Assembly (NCBI GenBank): GCA_017627975.1
Contig: JAGAFT010000141.1
Span: 1-14,486 of the forward strand
DNA from: Oscillospiraceae bacterium
GTDB lineage: Bacteria > Bacillota_A > Clostridia > Oscillospirales > Oscillospiraceae
DNA length: 14,486 bases
Reading direction: 5' to 3'
The translations under genes were made by a program, and so were the position numbers. The notes beneath the pieces were generated by a model. That model was given only the letters and a program-made list of their open reading frames with translations. It made no database searches and was not told the origin of the DNA. Shown piece after piece: positions 1 through 5,760 of this stretch. Each line of letters opens with the position of its first letter. Within the stretch, counting starts at the first letter, position 1.

Positions 1-37
1 AAAAGGCCCTGCCAGATCGCCATGATCCAGCAGGGCT
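1..37 (-). terminator. Rho-independent terminator after the recombinase cassette
   Basis: Arms GCCCTGC (6-12) and GCAGGGC (30-36) form an inverted repeat 13 bases beyond the stop codon of the last recombinase. Read as minus-strand RNA, two G-U wobbles join this stem to an inner GAUC/GAUC pairing, giving about 13 continuous base pairs around a 5-base loop, followed by CUUUU at the window edge. The wobbles pair only in the minus-strand transcript, which agrees with the direction of the recombinase genes. The U-tract is cut by the window end, so its full length is unknown. Confidence 0.7.
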
Positions 38-49
38 GCTTCAATCTGT

Positions 50-1624
50 TCAGGCTTCAATCTCCATCCCGCAGGTCAGCCGGAACACGATCCGGTCCTT
101 GCTGTGCACGGTCATGCTGTCTACCAACCCGGCCCACAGGCACTCGTCGAACCCGGTGATGAGTTCCGGCAGGTCCTTCACGCTCTCGATAAAGCGCTCG
201 ATCTTCCTGCGCCGGATCATGATCTGGTCGATCTGCTCGACGACTGCGTCGCGCTTTCGCTCGGTATCTTCATACCGGCTGACCAGAGCGTCATAGCGCT
301 CATTGTATTCCTTCTGGTCCTGCGCCACCCGGGCATTCCGGGCGATCAGGTCGTTCACCGCCTTGGCGTCGATGCCAAGCTGCTCGTCCAGAATCCGGCG
401 CTTCTTCTCCAACGCCGTGGTATCACCGAGCCGGTTCTTTATGGCGGTGAGCTCCGTAATGTAGAATTCCCGGTCCGCATAGAGCTTGTTTACCATCCTG
501 ACGAACACTGCCTTGATCTCATCCTCGGTCAGATGCGGCGTCTTGCAGCGGGTCCTGTCTTTGAATTTGTGGTTGCACTGCCAGACGACCCGGCGGTACT
601 TGTCATTGCTGTGCCAGACCTTCGAGCCGTACCACCCGCCGCAGCAACCGCACCGGATCTTCCCGGAGAATATGGTCGCCCCGCTGTGTTTCGGATCGTG
701 GGCACGCTCGGCGAAAATATCCTGGACCAGAGCAAACTGGTCCGGCGCGATAATGGCCGGGTGGCTGTCTTCCACATAGTACTGCGGCACCGTGCCGTCA
801 TTGACCACAGCCTTTTTCGTCAGGAAATCCGGCGTGAAAGTCTTCTGCAGCAGAGCACAGCCTTTGTACTTTTCGTTTTTCAGGATGCTCCGCACCGTGC
901 CTTCGTACCATTTCTCCCGGCCGGTCGGTGATGGAATCCCGGCGTCGGTGAGCTTCTTTGCAATCGCCAAGGGAGAAAGCCCCGCGATGAACAGGCCATA
1001 AATCTGTTCGACCACCTTTGCCTGTTCCTCGTTTACGACCATCAGCCCGTCTTCGCCCTTCTCATACCCGAGGAATTTGCTGTACGGCATGGAGAACTTG
1101 CCGTCCGCCATCCGCTTCCGCTGGCCCCACTTCACGTTTTCTGAAATGCTCCGGCTTTCCTCCTGCGAAAGGCTGCTGAGGATGGTCAGGAGCATTTCGC
1201 CTTTAGAGTCAAAGGTCCAGATCGACTCCTTTTCAAAATAGACCTCGGTGCCGTGCTCCTTCAGTTTCCGGATGGTGGTCAGGCTGTCGACCGTGTTCCG
1301 GGCAAAGCGGCTGACGCTCTTGGTGAGAATCAGGTCAATGCGCCCGGCCAGCGCGGCCTCGACCATTGCGTTGAAGCCTTCCCGCTTGGCCATGCAGGTG
1401 CCTGTGACCCCCTCATCGCTGAATATCCCCGCAAACTCCCAATCGTCACGGCCCTGGATGTATTTTGTGTAGTAATCCACCTGGGCCTCGTAGGAACTCT
1501 GCTGCTCCTCATGGTCCGTGCTGACACGAGCGTAGGCTGCTACTTTCCGTTTCGCCTTGCTGCCGATCGGTGCCGACGTCTCACGGCTGATCGTCGGCGG
1601 CAGGACCGTTACTGTTCTTGCCAT
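50..1624 (-). CDS. Large serine recombinase (site-specific integrase), second of a tandem pair
   Basis: This 524-residue large serine recombinase would cut and rejoin DNA at attachment sites through a phosphoserine link. The resolvase catalytic domain spans about residues 26-170, with nucleophile Ser35 in YARVS and the catalytic arginines Arg106 and Arg109 in SRFARNT all present. A Recombinase domain follows (about 185-310), then a zinc ribbon (Cys325, Cys328, Cys350, Cys360) and a long charged coiled coil (about 388-482) of the type that controls synapsis and directionality in this family. The ATG at 1624 is chosen over a start 33 bases upstream because GGGAGG lies 6 bases before it and the product begins MARTV. 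The first 44 bases overlap the end of the upstream recombinase gene, which suggests coupled translation. All key residues are intact, so activity is likely. The target site cannot be read from this window. Confidence 0.93.
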   Translation of the reverse strand: MARTVTVLPPTISRETSAPIGSKAKRKVAAYARVSTDHEEQQSSYEAQVDYYTKYIQGRDDWEFAGIFSDEGVTGTCMAKREGFNAMVEAALAGRIDLILTKSVSRFARNTVDSLTTIRKLKEHGTEVYFEKESIWTFDSKGEMLLTILSSLSQEESRSISENVKWGQRKRMADGKFSMPYSKFLGYEKGEDGLMVVNEEQAKVVEQIYGLFIAGLSPLAIAKKLTDAGIPSPTGREKWYEGTVRSILKNEKYKGCALLQKTFTPDFLTKKAVVNDGTVPQYYVEDSHPAIIAPDQFALVQDIFAERAHDPKHSGATIFSGKIRCGCCGGWYGSKVWHSNDKYRRVVWQCNHKFKDRTRCKTPHLTEDEIKAVFVRMVNKLYADREFYITELTAIKNRLGDTTALEKKRRILDEQLGIDAKAVNDLIARNARVAQDQKEYNERYDALVSRYEDTERKRDAVVEQIDQIMIRRRKIERFIESVKDLPELITGFDECLWAGLVDSMTVHSKDRIVFRLTCGMEIEA

Positions 1625-3242
1625 GTGTTTCCTCCCATTTTGCTCTGTTTGTCGCAAGCCGTCGAGCCTGCTTTTTCCATGAGATTTCCCGGAGCGCTTT
1701 CACCCGAGCATAAAGCTCCGGGTCGATGATGGCTTCGTGGTCGTTTTCAATGATCTCTCCGTTGACCGTCCGCCGCCCGGAGTATCGCTCGTCATCGAGC
1801 ATCCGCGTGATGAACCGATGCGATACTTTGCCCCGGAAGCTGCTGTATCCGGCCGCTTCAACCGCTTCACGGATGCGCTCGATCTTCATGCCGTCGGCGT
1901 ACAGCTTATACACCATCCGGACCATCGGCACTTCATCCTGCCTTGGCACATAACCGGCACTCGTCCAGTTGTAGCCGGGAAACGGCAGGTTTGCACCCAA
2001 AGTGTTATGGTTTGACCTAAAAAGCAGGACCGGCACTTCCTTCACGCGGCCGTCGAAGAAATGGAACTCAAGCGCTTCGCCCTCGGTAGTGACAATTATC
2101 TCAACCTGCTCGGTGAAAGCCCGATCGTTGAACTCATCCATCCCCATCGCCTGCGCGGCCGCCTGTCGGAGCCTATCACCCCGGATGCTGAGGGATGGGC
2201 AGAACGCCTTCTTGTGTTTGATCTTGCCCATGCAGACCCAGCTTTCTACCAGGCCATCCACGCGGTTGGTCTTGGTAAGATTCTTCACGTAGTTGTACCC
2301 ACAGCGGCAGCAAACGATCTTCCCGGAAAAGCAGCTGGGCTTTACGATGCGGTGCACCGTCGGGTTGTACTCCCGAGCCTCGCGGATCTTGTCCTGCACA
2401 GCCTGCCAGGTCTCGCGGGAAACGATCGGCTCATGATTGTTTTCTACATAGTAGGCCGGGAGTTCACCCTCATTACGCTTGCTGTTATGATCGAGCGGAT
2501 TGGGCGTGTAAAACTTCTGCAGAATCACATCACCCTTGTACACTTCGTTCTGGAGCATATATGTGATGCCGGGGCAGCTCATACGCGGAGCACCGTTTTC
2601 TTTAGCCCATCTCTGAATCTGCCTGATCGGCACCCCTGCGAGGAAGTCGTCATAGATCCTGCGCACCACCGCCGCCTCGTCTTCCTGCACGATGAAGGTT
2701 TCACCGTTCCAGCGGTACCCGAAGGCAGCTGTGTGCCACTGTTCACCGCGCTCAAATTTCTTCTGCACCGCCCACTTGATATTGCTGGAGACCGACTTGC
2801 TCTCTTCTTCGGCAAAACCTGCGAGAATGGAAAGCATGAGCTCTCCGTCAGCCGTCAGGGAATCGATGTTCTCCTTCTCGAAGCGAACGCTGATCCCAAG
2901 CGTTTTCAGGTGACGGACGATGTTCAGAAGGTCCACAGTGTTGCGGGCAAAGCGGCTGATCGACTTGGTGAGCACAATGTCCACGCGGCCGCCTTCGCAA
3001 TCATCGAGCAGGCGCTGCAATTCTGCTCGCCTTGCCGTCCCGGTGCCGGAAATGAAGCTGTCAGCGTAAACACCTACATACTCCCATTCGGGATTGCTCT
3101 GAATCAGCTCGCTGTAGTAGCTGATCTGGGCTGAAAGGGAGTGTGCCAGCTTCTCGGATTCCATCGAAACGCGGGCGTAAGCAGCGACCTTCTTTCTCGG
3201 TATGAGAATCGGCTTTGTTGTCTCAATCTTGCTTACTTTCAA
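1581..3242 (-). CDS. Large serine recombinase with an extra C-terminal Recombinase domain
   Basis: This 553-residue protein is the first of two tandem serine recombinases. The catalytic domain (about 17-165) carries Ser26 in YARVS and Arg97/Arg100 in SRFARNT. A Recombinase domain (about 174-292) and a zinc ribbon (Cys311, Cys314, Cys337, Cys348) follow, then a short segment ending around LEFHFFDGR, which resembles the normal C-terminus of shorter recombinases. Residues 421-521 then form a second Recombinase-like domain with no second catalytic domain. It repeats landmarks of the first: GY near its start, a V..VY/IY helix, a DERYSG/NEVYKG turn and a final NDHEAI/NNHEPI motif. There is no long coiled coil like that of its partner. 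The start is read as TTG at 3242, with AGGAGG 9 bases upstream; an in-frame GTG at 3266 would place that ribosome-binding site inside the coding sequence. It overlaps the SHOCT-like gene by 20 bases. Confidence 0.9.
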   Translation of the reverse strand: MKVSKIETTKPILIPRKKVAAYARVSMESEKLAHSLSAQISYYSELIQSNPEWEYVGVYADSFISGTGTARRAELQRLLDDCEGGRVDIVLTKSISRFARNTVDLLNIVRHLKTLGISVRFEKENIDSLTADGELMLSILAGFAEEESKSVSSNIKWAVQKKFERGEQWHTAAFGYRWNGETFIVQEDEAAVVRRIYDDFLAGVPIRQIQRWAKENGAPRMSCPGITYMLQNEVYKGDVILQKFYTPNPLDHNSKRNEGELPAYYVENNHEPIVSRETWQAVQDKIREAREYNPTVHRIVKPSCFSGKIVCCRCGYNYVKNLTKTNRVDGLVESWVCMGKIKHKKAFCPSLSIRGDRLRQAAAQAMGMDEFNDRAFTEQVEIIVTTEGEALEFHFFDGRVKEVPVLLFRSNHNTLGANLPFPGYNWTSAGYVPRQDEVPMVRMVYKLYADGMKIERIREAVEAAGYSSFRGKVSHRFITRMLDDERYSGRRTVNGEIIENDHEAIIDPELYARVKALREISWKKQARRLATNRAKWEETHGKNSNGPAADDQP

Positions 3243-3471
3243 GGGTTTTAGCCTCCTTTCCAGCACTATTCATCACTCTTTTCGGCTCACATAGCAAGTC
3301 AATTCTGGCCAGAAGGACGCCTGTTTTCGGAGAATATGTGCGGGCATATTCCGCGCTTATTTGTCTATATTCATCATCGGAGATCAGCCCGTCACCGCGC
3401 ATCTGTTTAAGGAAATGCAGCAAGCCCAGGTACTGTTTCTCCCGGCCAAACTCCTCCTGCTTCAGTTGCAT
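3223..3471 (-). CDS. SHOCT-like small protein of the recombinase cassette
   Basis: This 82-residue protein has a short helical module at about residues 14-41 (LGLLHFLKQMRGDGLISDDE) that fits the SHOCT pattern: a helix, a G-x-I/L turn, then D/E-E-Y. SHOCT-like proteins are often found beside serine recombinase genes in Firmicutes elements; that placement is recalled, not searched. The ATG at 3471 is preferred over an upstream start because GGAGGT lies 6 bases before it. The gene overlaps the HTH gene upstream by 10 bases and the recombinase downstream by 20 bases, so the products are probably made together. The molecular role is unknown. A partner or directionality factor for the recombinases is an inference from position and size only. 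Confidence 0.75.
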   Translation of the reverse strand: MQLKQEEFGREKQYLGLLHFLKQMRGDGLISDDEYRQISAEYARTYSPKTGVLLARIDLLCEPKRVMNSAGKEAKTLESKQD

Positions 3472-3890
3472 GCCGCACCTCCGAACCGGGCGGTGATGTA
3501 ACATTCGTGAGAGCAGTACTTCCTGTTGCGGTTTCCGTAGTCATAGAACTCACTGCCGCATACCGGGCAGGTGCACGTAATCATTGCCGGGCGCTTTGTT
3601 TCGGCAAGATGCCTGTTCCAAAAGCGGGTGCGGCAGGCGTCCGAGCAAAAGCGCTTTTCTTTTCGGCCAGGTGTCTGGAGCACAGGCTTCCCGCAGCACT
3701 GGCAGGGCTTTTCAAAAGGCTCGTCCGTGATGACGAGCTCCGGCATAGTCTCCGCTTCGCCGGTCAGCCCATTCCGGCGGCAGAAAGTCTTCACCGTGTT
3801 TCTGGAAATGCCAGTCTCATCGGCAATCTGGGTCAGGCTCTTTCCGGACTTGCGGAGCTGAACAATCTGGTTTTTCTCCTCTGTAGTCAT
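3462..3890 (-). CDS. HTH protein with two zinc ribbons, first gene of the recombinase cassette
   Basis: This 142-residue protein has an N-terminal helix-turn-helix (about 5-41, with SLTQIADETGISRNTVKTFC) resembling sigma-70 region 4 or transposase HTHs. Two zinc-binding units of similar layout follow: Cys63-x2-Cys66 with Cys82-x3-Cys86, and Cys108-x2-Cys111 with Cys126-x3-Cys130. The combination suggests a DNA-binding protein. Relatives are sometimes labelled sigma-70-like, but no sigma region 2 is present, so it is unlikely to be a sigma factor on its own. The ATG at 3890 has GGAGG 10 bases upstream, held in the loop of a hairpin (3891-3926). As first gene of the recombinase cassette it may regulate that cassette or help assemble recombination complexes; both are inferences. 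Confidence 0.8.
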   Translation of the reverse strand: MTTEEKNQIVQLRKSGKSLTQIADETGISRNTVKTFCRRNGLTGEAETMPELVITDEPFEKPCQCCGKPVLQTPGRKEKRFCSDACRTRFWNRHLAETKRPAMITCTCPVCGSEFYDYGNRNRKYCSHECYITARFGGAACN

Positions 3891-3926
3891 AAGGCAGAAT
3901 CCTCCATCGTGTGTTTGTTCTGCCTT
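3891..3926 (-). promoter_or_regulatory. 9-bp inverted repeat abutting the HTH start codon, with the Shine-Dalgarno in its loop
   Basis: AAGGCAGAA (3891-3899) and TTCTGCCTT (3918-3926) are perfect inverted repeats. In the minus-strand transcript they form a 9-bp stem with an 18-base loop that contains GGAGG, and the stem ends on the base just before the ATG at 3890. The element could be an RNA structure controlling ribosome access, or a DNA operator for the HTH protein encoded immediately after it. A weak minus-strand -10 candidate, TATAAA (3955-3950), lies upstream with no convincing -35. Confidence 0.6.
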
Positions 3927-3963
3927 CCCATGCCTGCAAATCGGCTATTTTTATAATGCTGGC

Positions 3964-3992
3964 TTGCCAATGGACGATTTTTCCTGTATGAT
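3964..3992 (+). promoter_or_regulatory. Sigma-70-type promoter of the plus-strand island
   Basis: A -35 box TTGCCA (3964-3969) and a -10 box TATGAT (3987-3992) are separated by exactly 17 bases, and each differs from consensus at only one or two positions. Transcription would begin near 4000, giving a leader of about 30 bases before the ATG at 4028. It faces away from the recombinase cassette, so the two units are divergent. A small dyad, TGGC-TT-GCCA, overlaps the -35 box and might be a regulator site, though it is very short. Confidence 0.7.
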
Positions 3993-4027
3993 AGCTGCCG
4001 TCACATCGACCGTGAGGGAGACTGATT

Positions 4028-4141
4028 ATGGAAGAGATAGAAAATGCTCAGGAGAGCACGCCTGAGCTGATAAAAGAAATATGGAGAACCGTGCTTGGCA
4101 ACACCGAGGAGAAGAACGATGACGAAGCCGGAGTTGATTGA
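4028..4141 (+). CDS. Small acidic hypothetical protein (37 residues)
   Basis: A 37-residue ORF starts MEEIENAQESTPELIK and ends EAGVD. It is strongly acidic with one short amphipathic stretch (ELIKEIWRTVLG). The ATG follows AGGGAG at 7 bases and lies about 35 bases downstream of a good promoter. Its last 23 bases overlap the start of the MmcQ/YjbR gene, so it could act as a translated leader coupling ribosomes to that gene, or it could be a real microprotein. I do not recognise a family. The strong ribosome-binding site and promoter make translation plausible, but the short length keeps confidence moderate. Confidence 0.5.
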   Translation: MEEIENAQESTPELIKEIWRTVLGNTEEKNDDEAGVD

Positions 4142-4469
4142 TTATATTGCAAACCGCTTCAGTGCCGATCCTGAGTATCCTTGGGAAGATGATCAGGTGG
4201 ACTGCGTTTTCAGGCACAGCAACAACAAAAAATGGTTTGCTCTGTATATGGAGGTTGAGCGGAAGCGCCTCGGACTGGAGGGCAACGGAACGGCATCTAT
4301 CCTCAATGTAAAAACGGGACCACTGCTTCAAGGCTCTTACCTGGGGAAGGCTGGAATCCTCCCCGCGTATCACATGAACAAAACAAACTGGGTCAGCATC
4401 GTTCTCGACACTGCCGATCAGAAAACTTTTGAAGAACTGCTGGATATCAGTTGGGAACTCACAAAATAA
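4119..4469 (+). CDS. MmcQ/YjbR family protein
   Basis: This 116-residue protein is a full-length MmcQ/YjbR-family member. The family signature is clear: PEYPWEDD (about 18-25), VFRHSNNKKWFAL (30-42), a basic KRLGL (49-53), the PLLQGSYL segment (68-75), LPAYHMNKTNWVSIVL (81-96) and a terminal LLDISWELT. The fold resembles CyaY and is often described as DNA-binding, but the cellular role of most members is undefined. The ATG at 4119 has AGGAG 7 bases upstream; a TTG 24 bases earlier in the same frame lacks this support. It is the only sizeable gene on the plus strand, sits between the lysis and recombinase units, and has its own promoter. That pattern fits a moron expressed in the lysogen (inference). 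Confidence 0.88.
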   Translation: MTKPELIDYIANRFSADPEYPWEDDQVDCVFRHSNNKKWFALYMEVERKRLGLEGNGTASILNVKTGPLLQGSYLGKAGILPAYHMNKTNWVSIVLDTADQKTFEELLDISWELTK

Positions 4470-4474
4470 AAAAA

Positions 4475-4511
4475 GGCCGGAACCACACCAAACTAAGGTG
4501 CAGTTCCGGCC
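4475..4511 (-). terminator. Strong terminator of the lysis/late operon, possibly bidirectional
   Basis: GGCCGGAAC (4475-4483) pairs with GTTCCGGCC (4503-4511), and inner CACC/GGTG arms surround a 7-base loop. In minus-strand RNA the two intervening positions are G-U wobbles, so about 15 pairs are continuous, and the stem is followed at once by seven U residues. This ends the transcript that leaves the endolysin gene. In plus-strand RNA those positions are C/A mismatches and a six-T run comes several bases after the stem, so it may also stop the MmcQ transcript, less efficiently. Confidence 0.88.
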
Positions 4512-4524
4512 ATGCTGTTTTTTG

Positions 4525-5334
4525 TTATGCGGTCAGGAGCGCCTTCCAAGTATCTGCGCCGATAATGCCATCGACCGTCAGGTTTTTCTTGCCCTGAAAA
4601 CTCTTCACGGACTTCTCCGTCGTGGGGCCAAATTCTCCATCGGCGCTCTCACGCCCGGAGACGATCCTGCCGCCACAGTAGTAGCCTTTGGAGATGAGCA
4701 GGATCTGAGCGTTCATCACCGCGCTGCCGACCGCGCCGTTCTTCAACTGCGGCATGTCAACTTTGCAGGTTACGGTCACGGGGACCTCCGCTGCCGGAGC
4801 AGGCGTCACCGGCGTGCTGTCTGCTTCGCCATACAGCGGGTGCCCATATCCGGCGATGTAGCTGTTGGAGCGGCTATAGGTGTTCCGTTTCACCTGATCG
4901 GAGCTATTGCCCTCCACCGTCACGATGGTAGAATCGGATACTTCGACCACGATACCGGTGTGGCCGATCTGGCCGCCTGACTGGAAGAAAACCTGATCAC
5001 CGACCTTCGGGTTGCGATCGTACCGGCCTTTCTGCTGGTAGTATTGCGCTGAGTAGATGCAGCCTGCCCCAAGCGGCCCAGACTGGCATTGGATGCGCTG
5101 GCCTTCGATGGCTCCATAGGCTTTGAAGAAGCACCAGTCCACGAACACATCACACCAGGCATACCCATTCTTGTTCCCATTGTAATAGCCCGCGGCAGCA
5201 AGGTCGCGGGCATATTTGGTCCAGTTGGCGGCACCGGCATTGGCAGTCTTTTCATCGAGAGCAGCATTGGATGCTTTCTCCCGGTAGCCGACCTCGGCCA
5301 GCGCGATGGTGACGATATCACTCGGCTTGCTCAT
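4525..5334 (-). CDS. Endolysin: CHAP-type amidase/endopeptidase with peptidoglycan-binding domain
   Basis: This 269-residue lysin should cleave host peptidoglycan at the end of infection. The N-terminal CHAP-like cysteine hydrolase (about 5-165) shows Cys61 in YAWCDVFVDWC, His125 in GHTGIVVEV and an acidic/amide partner near Glu141-Asn143 (VEGNS). A Pro/Ala/Thr linker (about 173-187) leads to a C-terminal PG_binding_1 repeat (about 193-267) with the usual DGEFGPTT and VDGIIGADTW motifs. Whether the bond cut is an amide or a cross-bridge peptide cannot be told from sequence. No signal peptide is seen, so release would depend on the holin encoded just upstream. The ATG at 5334 has AGGAGG 6 bases before it and overlaps the holin gene by 17 bases; an in-frame upstream start adding MSSFMTVRRRRTI lacks that support. 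Confidence 0.92.
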   Translation of the reverse strand: MSKPSDIVTIALAEVGYREKASNAALDEKTANAGAANWTKYARDLAAAGYYNGNKNGYAWCDVFVDWCFFKAYGAIEGQRIQCQSGPLGAGCIYSAQYYQQKGRYDRNPKVGDQVFFQSGGQIGHTGIVVEVSDSTIVTVEGNSSDQVKRNTYSRSNSYIAGYGHPLYGEADSTPVTPAPAAEVPVTVTCKVDMPQLKNGAVGSAVMNAQILLISKGYYCGGRIVSGRESADGEFGPTTEKSVKSFQGKKNLTVDGIIGADTWKALLTA

Positions 5335-5746
5335 GATTGTCCTCCTTCTCCGCACGGTCATGAAGCTGCTCAAGTACAGCCTTCAGCTTTTCCGGGATAG
5401 GCAGACCGAGATGCGCGGCGTTCTCAAGAAGGGATACGCCCTCATTGGACAGGTAGAAGAAGATCACAGCGGTCCGAAGCACGCCGACGCTGTCGAGCAC
5501 CTGTATGTCCAGCAGATGGCCGACGCCGACAAGAGCAAAGATGAGCACCTTGCGGAAGATGCCCTTAAAGCCAATGTGGGAAGAGAGCTTGTGATCTGTG
5601 ATGGCACACATCACGCCGGTCAGGTAGTCCAGCACCACAAATGCCAGCAGCGTATAGAGCAGACCGTCACAGCCTCCGAGGAAATAGCCGAGCCAGCCGC
5701 CGATAGCGGTGAAGACAAATTGAATCGTATTCCAAAATTCTTTCAT
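5318..5746 (-). CDS. Phage holin (toxin-secretion/phage-lysis holin family)
   Basis: This 142-residue membrane protein matches the Phage_holin_4 type. Three to four hydrophobic segments are visible (about 8-25, 28-48, 66-84 and 88-106), with the family-typical LDYLTGVMCAI stretch in the second and a FYLSNEGVSLLENAAHLGLP motif after the last. The tail (about 118-142) is charged and cytoplasmic in character. It would open the cell membrane at the end of infection so the endolysin can reach the wall. The ATG at 5746 has AGGAGG 9 bases upstream and is preferred over a much longer in-frame extension that would run into the preceding tail gene. Confidence 0.92.
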   Translation of the reverse strand: MKEFWNTIQFVFTAIGGWLGYFLGGCDGLLYTLLAFVVLDYLTGVMCAITDHKLSSHIGFKGIFRKVLIFALVGVGHLLDIQVLDSVGVLRTAVIFFYLSNEGVSLLENAAHLGLPIPEKLKAVLEQLHDRAEKEDNHEQAE

Positions 5747-5760
5747 GAGAAGTATCCTCC

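Noticed and set aside
104..931. Plus-strand open frame antisense to the second recombinase
   Set aside because: The opposite strand encodes intact zinc-ribbon and coiled-coil sequence; the plus-strand product has no coherent domain.
2061..3134. Long plus-strand open frame (357 residues) antisense to the first recombinase
   Set aside because: It is a mirror of a well-supported recombinase frame in GC-rich DNA, with no recognisable domain.
3462..3890. Calling the HTH protein a sigma factor
   Set aside because: Only a region-4-like HTH is present, and the rest is zinc ribbon; no region 2.
3952..3957. TATAAT on the plus strand as a promoter -10
   Set aside because: No acceptable -35 lies 16-18 bases upstream; the TTGCCA/TATGAT pair nearby is better.
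4095..4118. TTG at 4095 as start of the MmcQ/YjbR gene
   Set aside because: The ATG at 4119 has a well-placed AGGAG, and the family N-terminus normally starts there.
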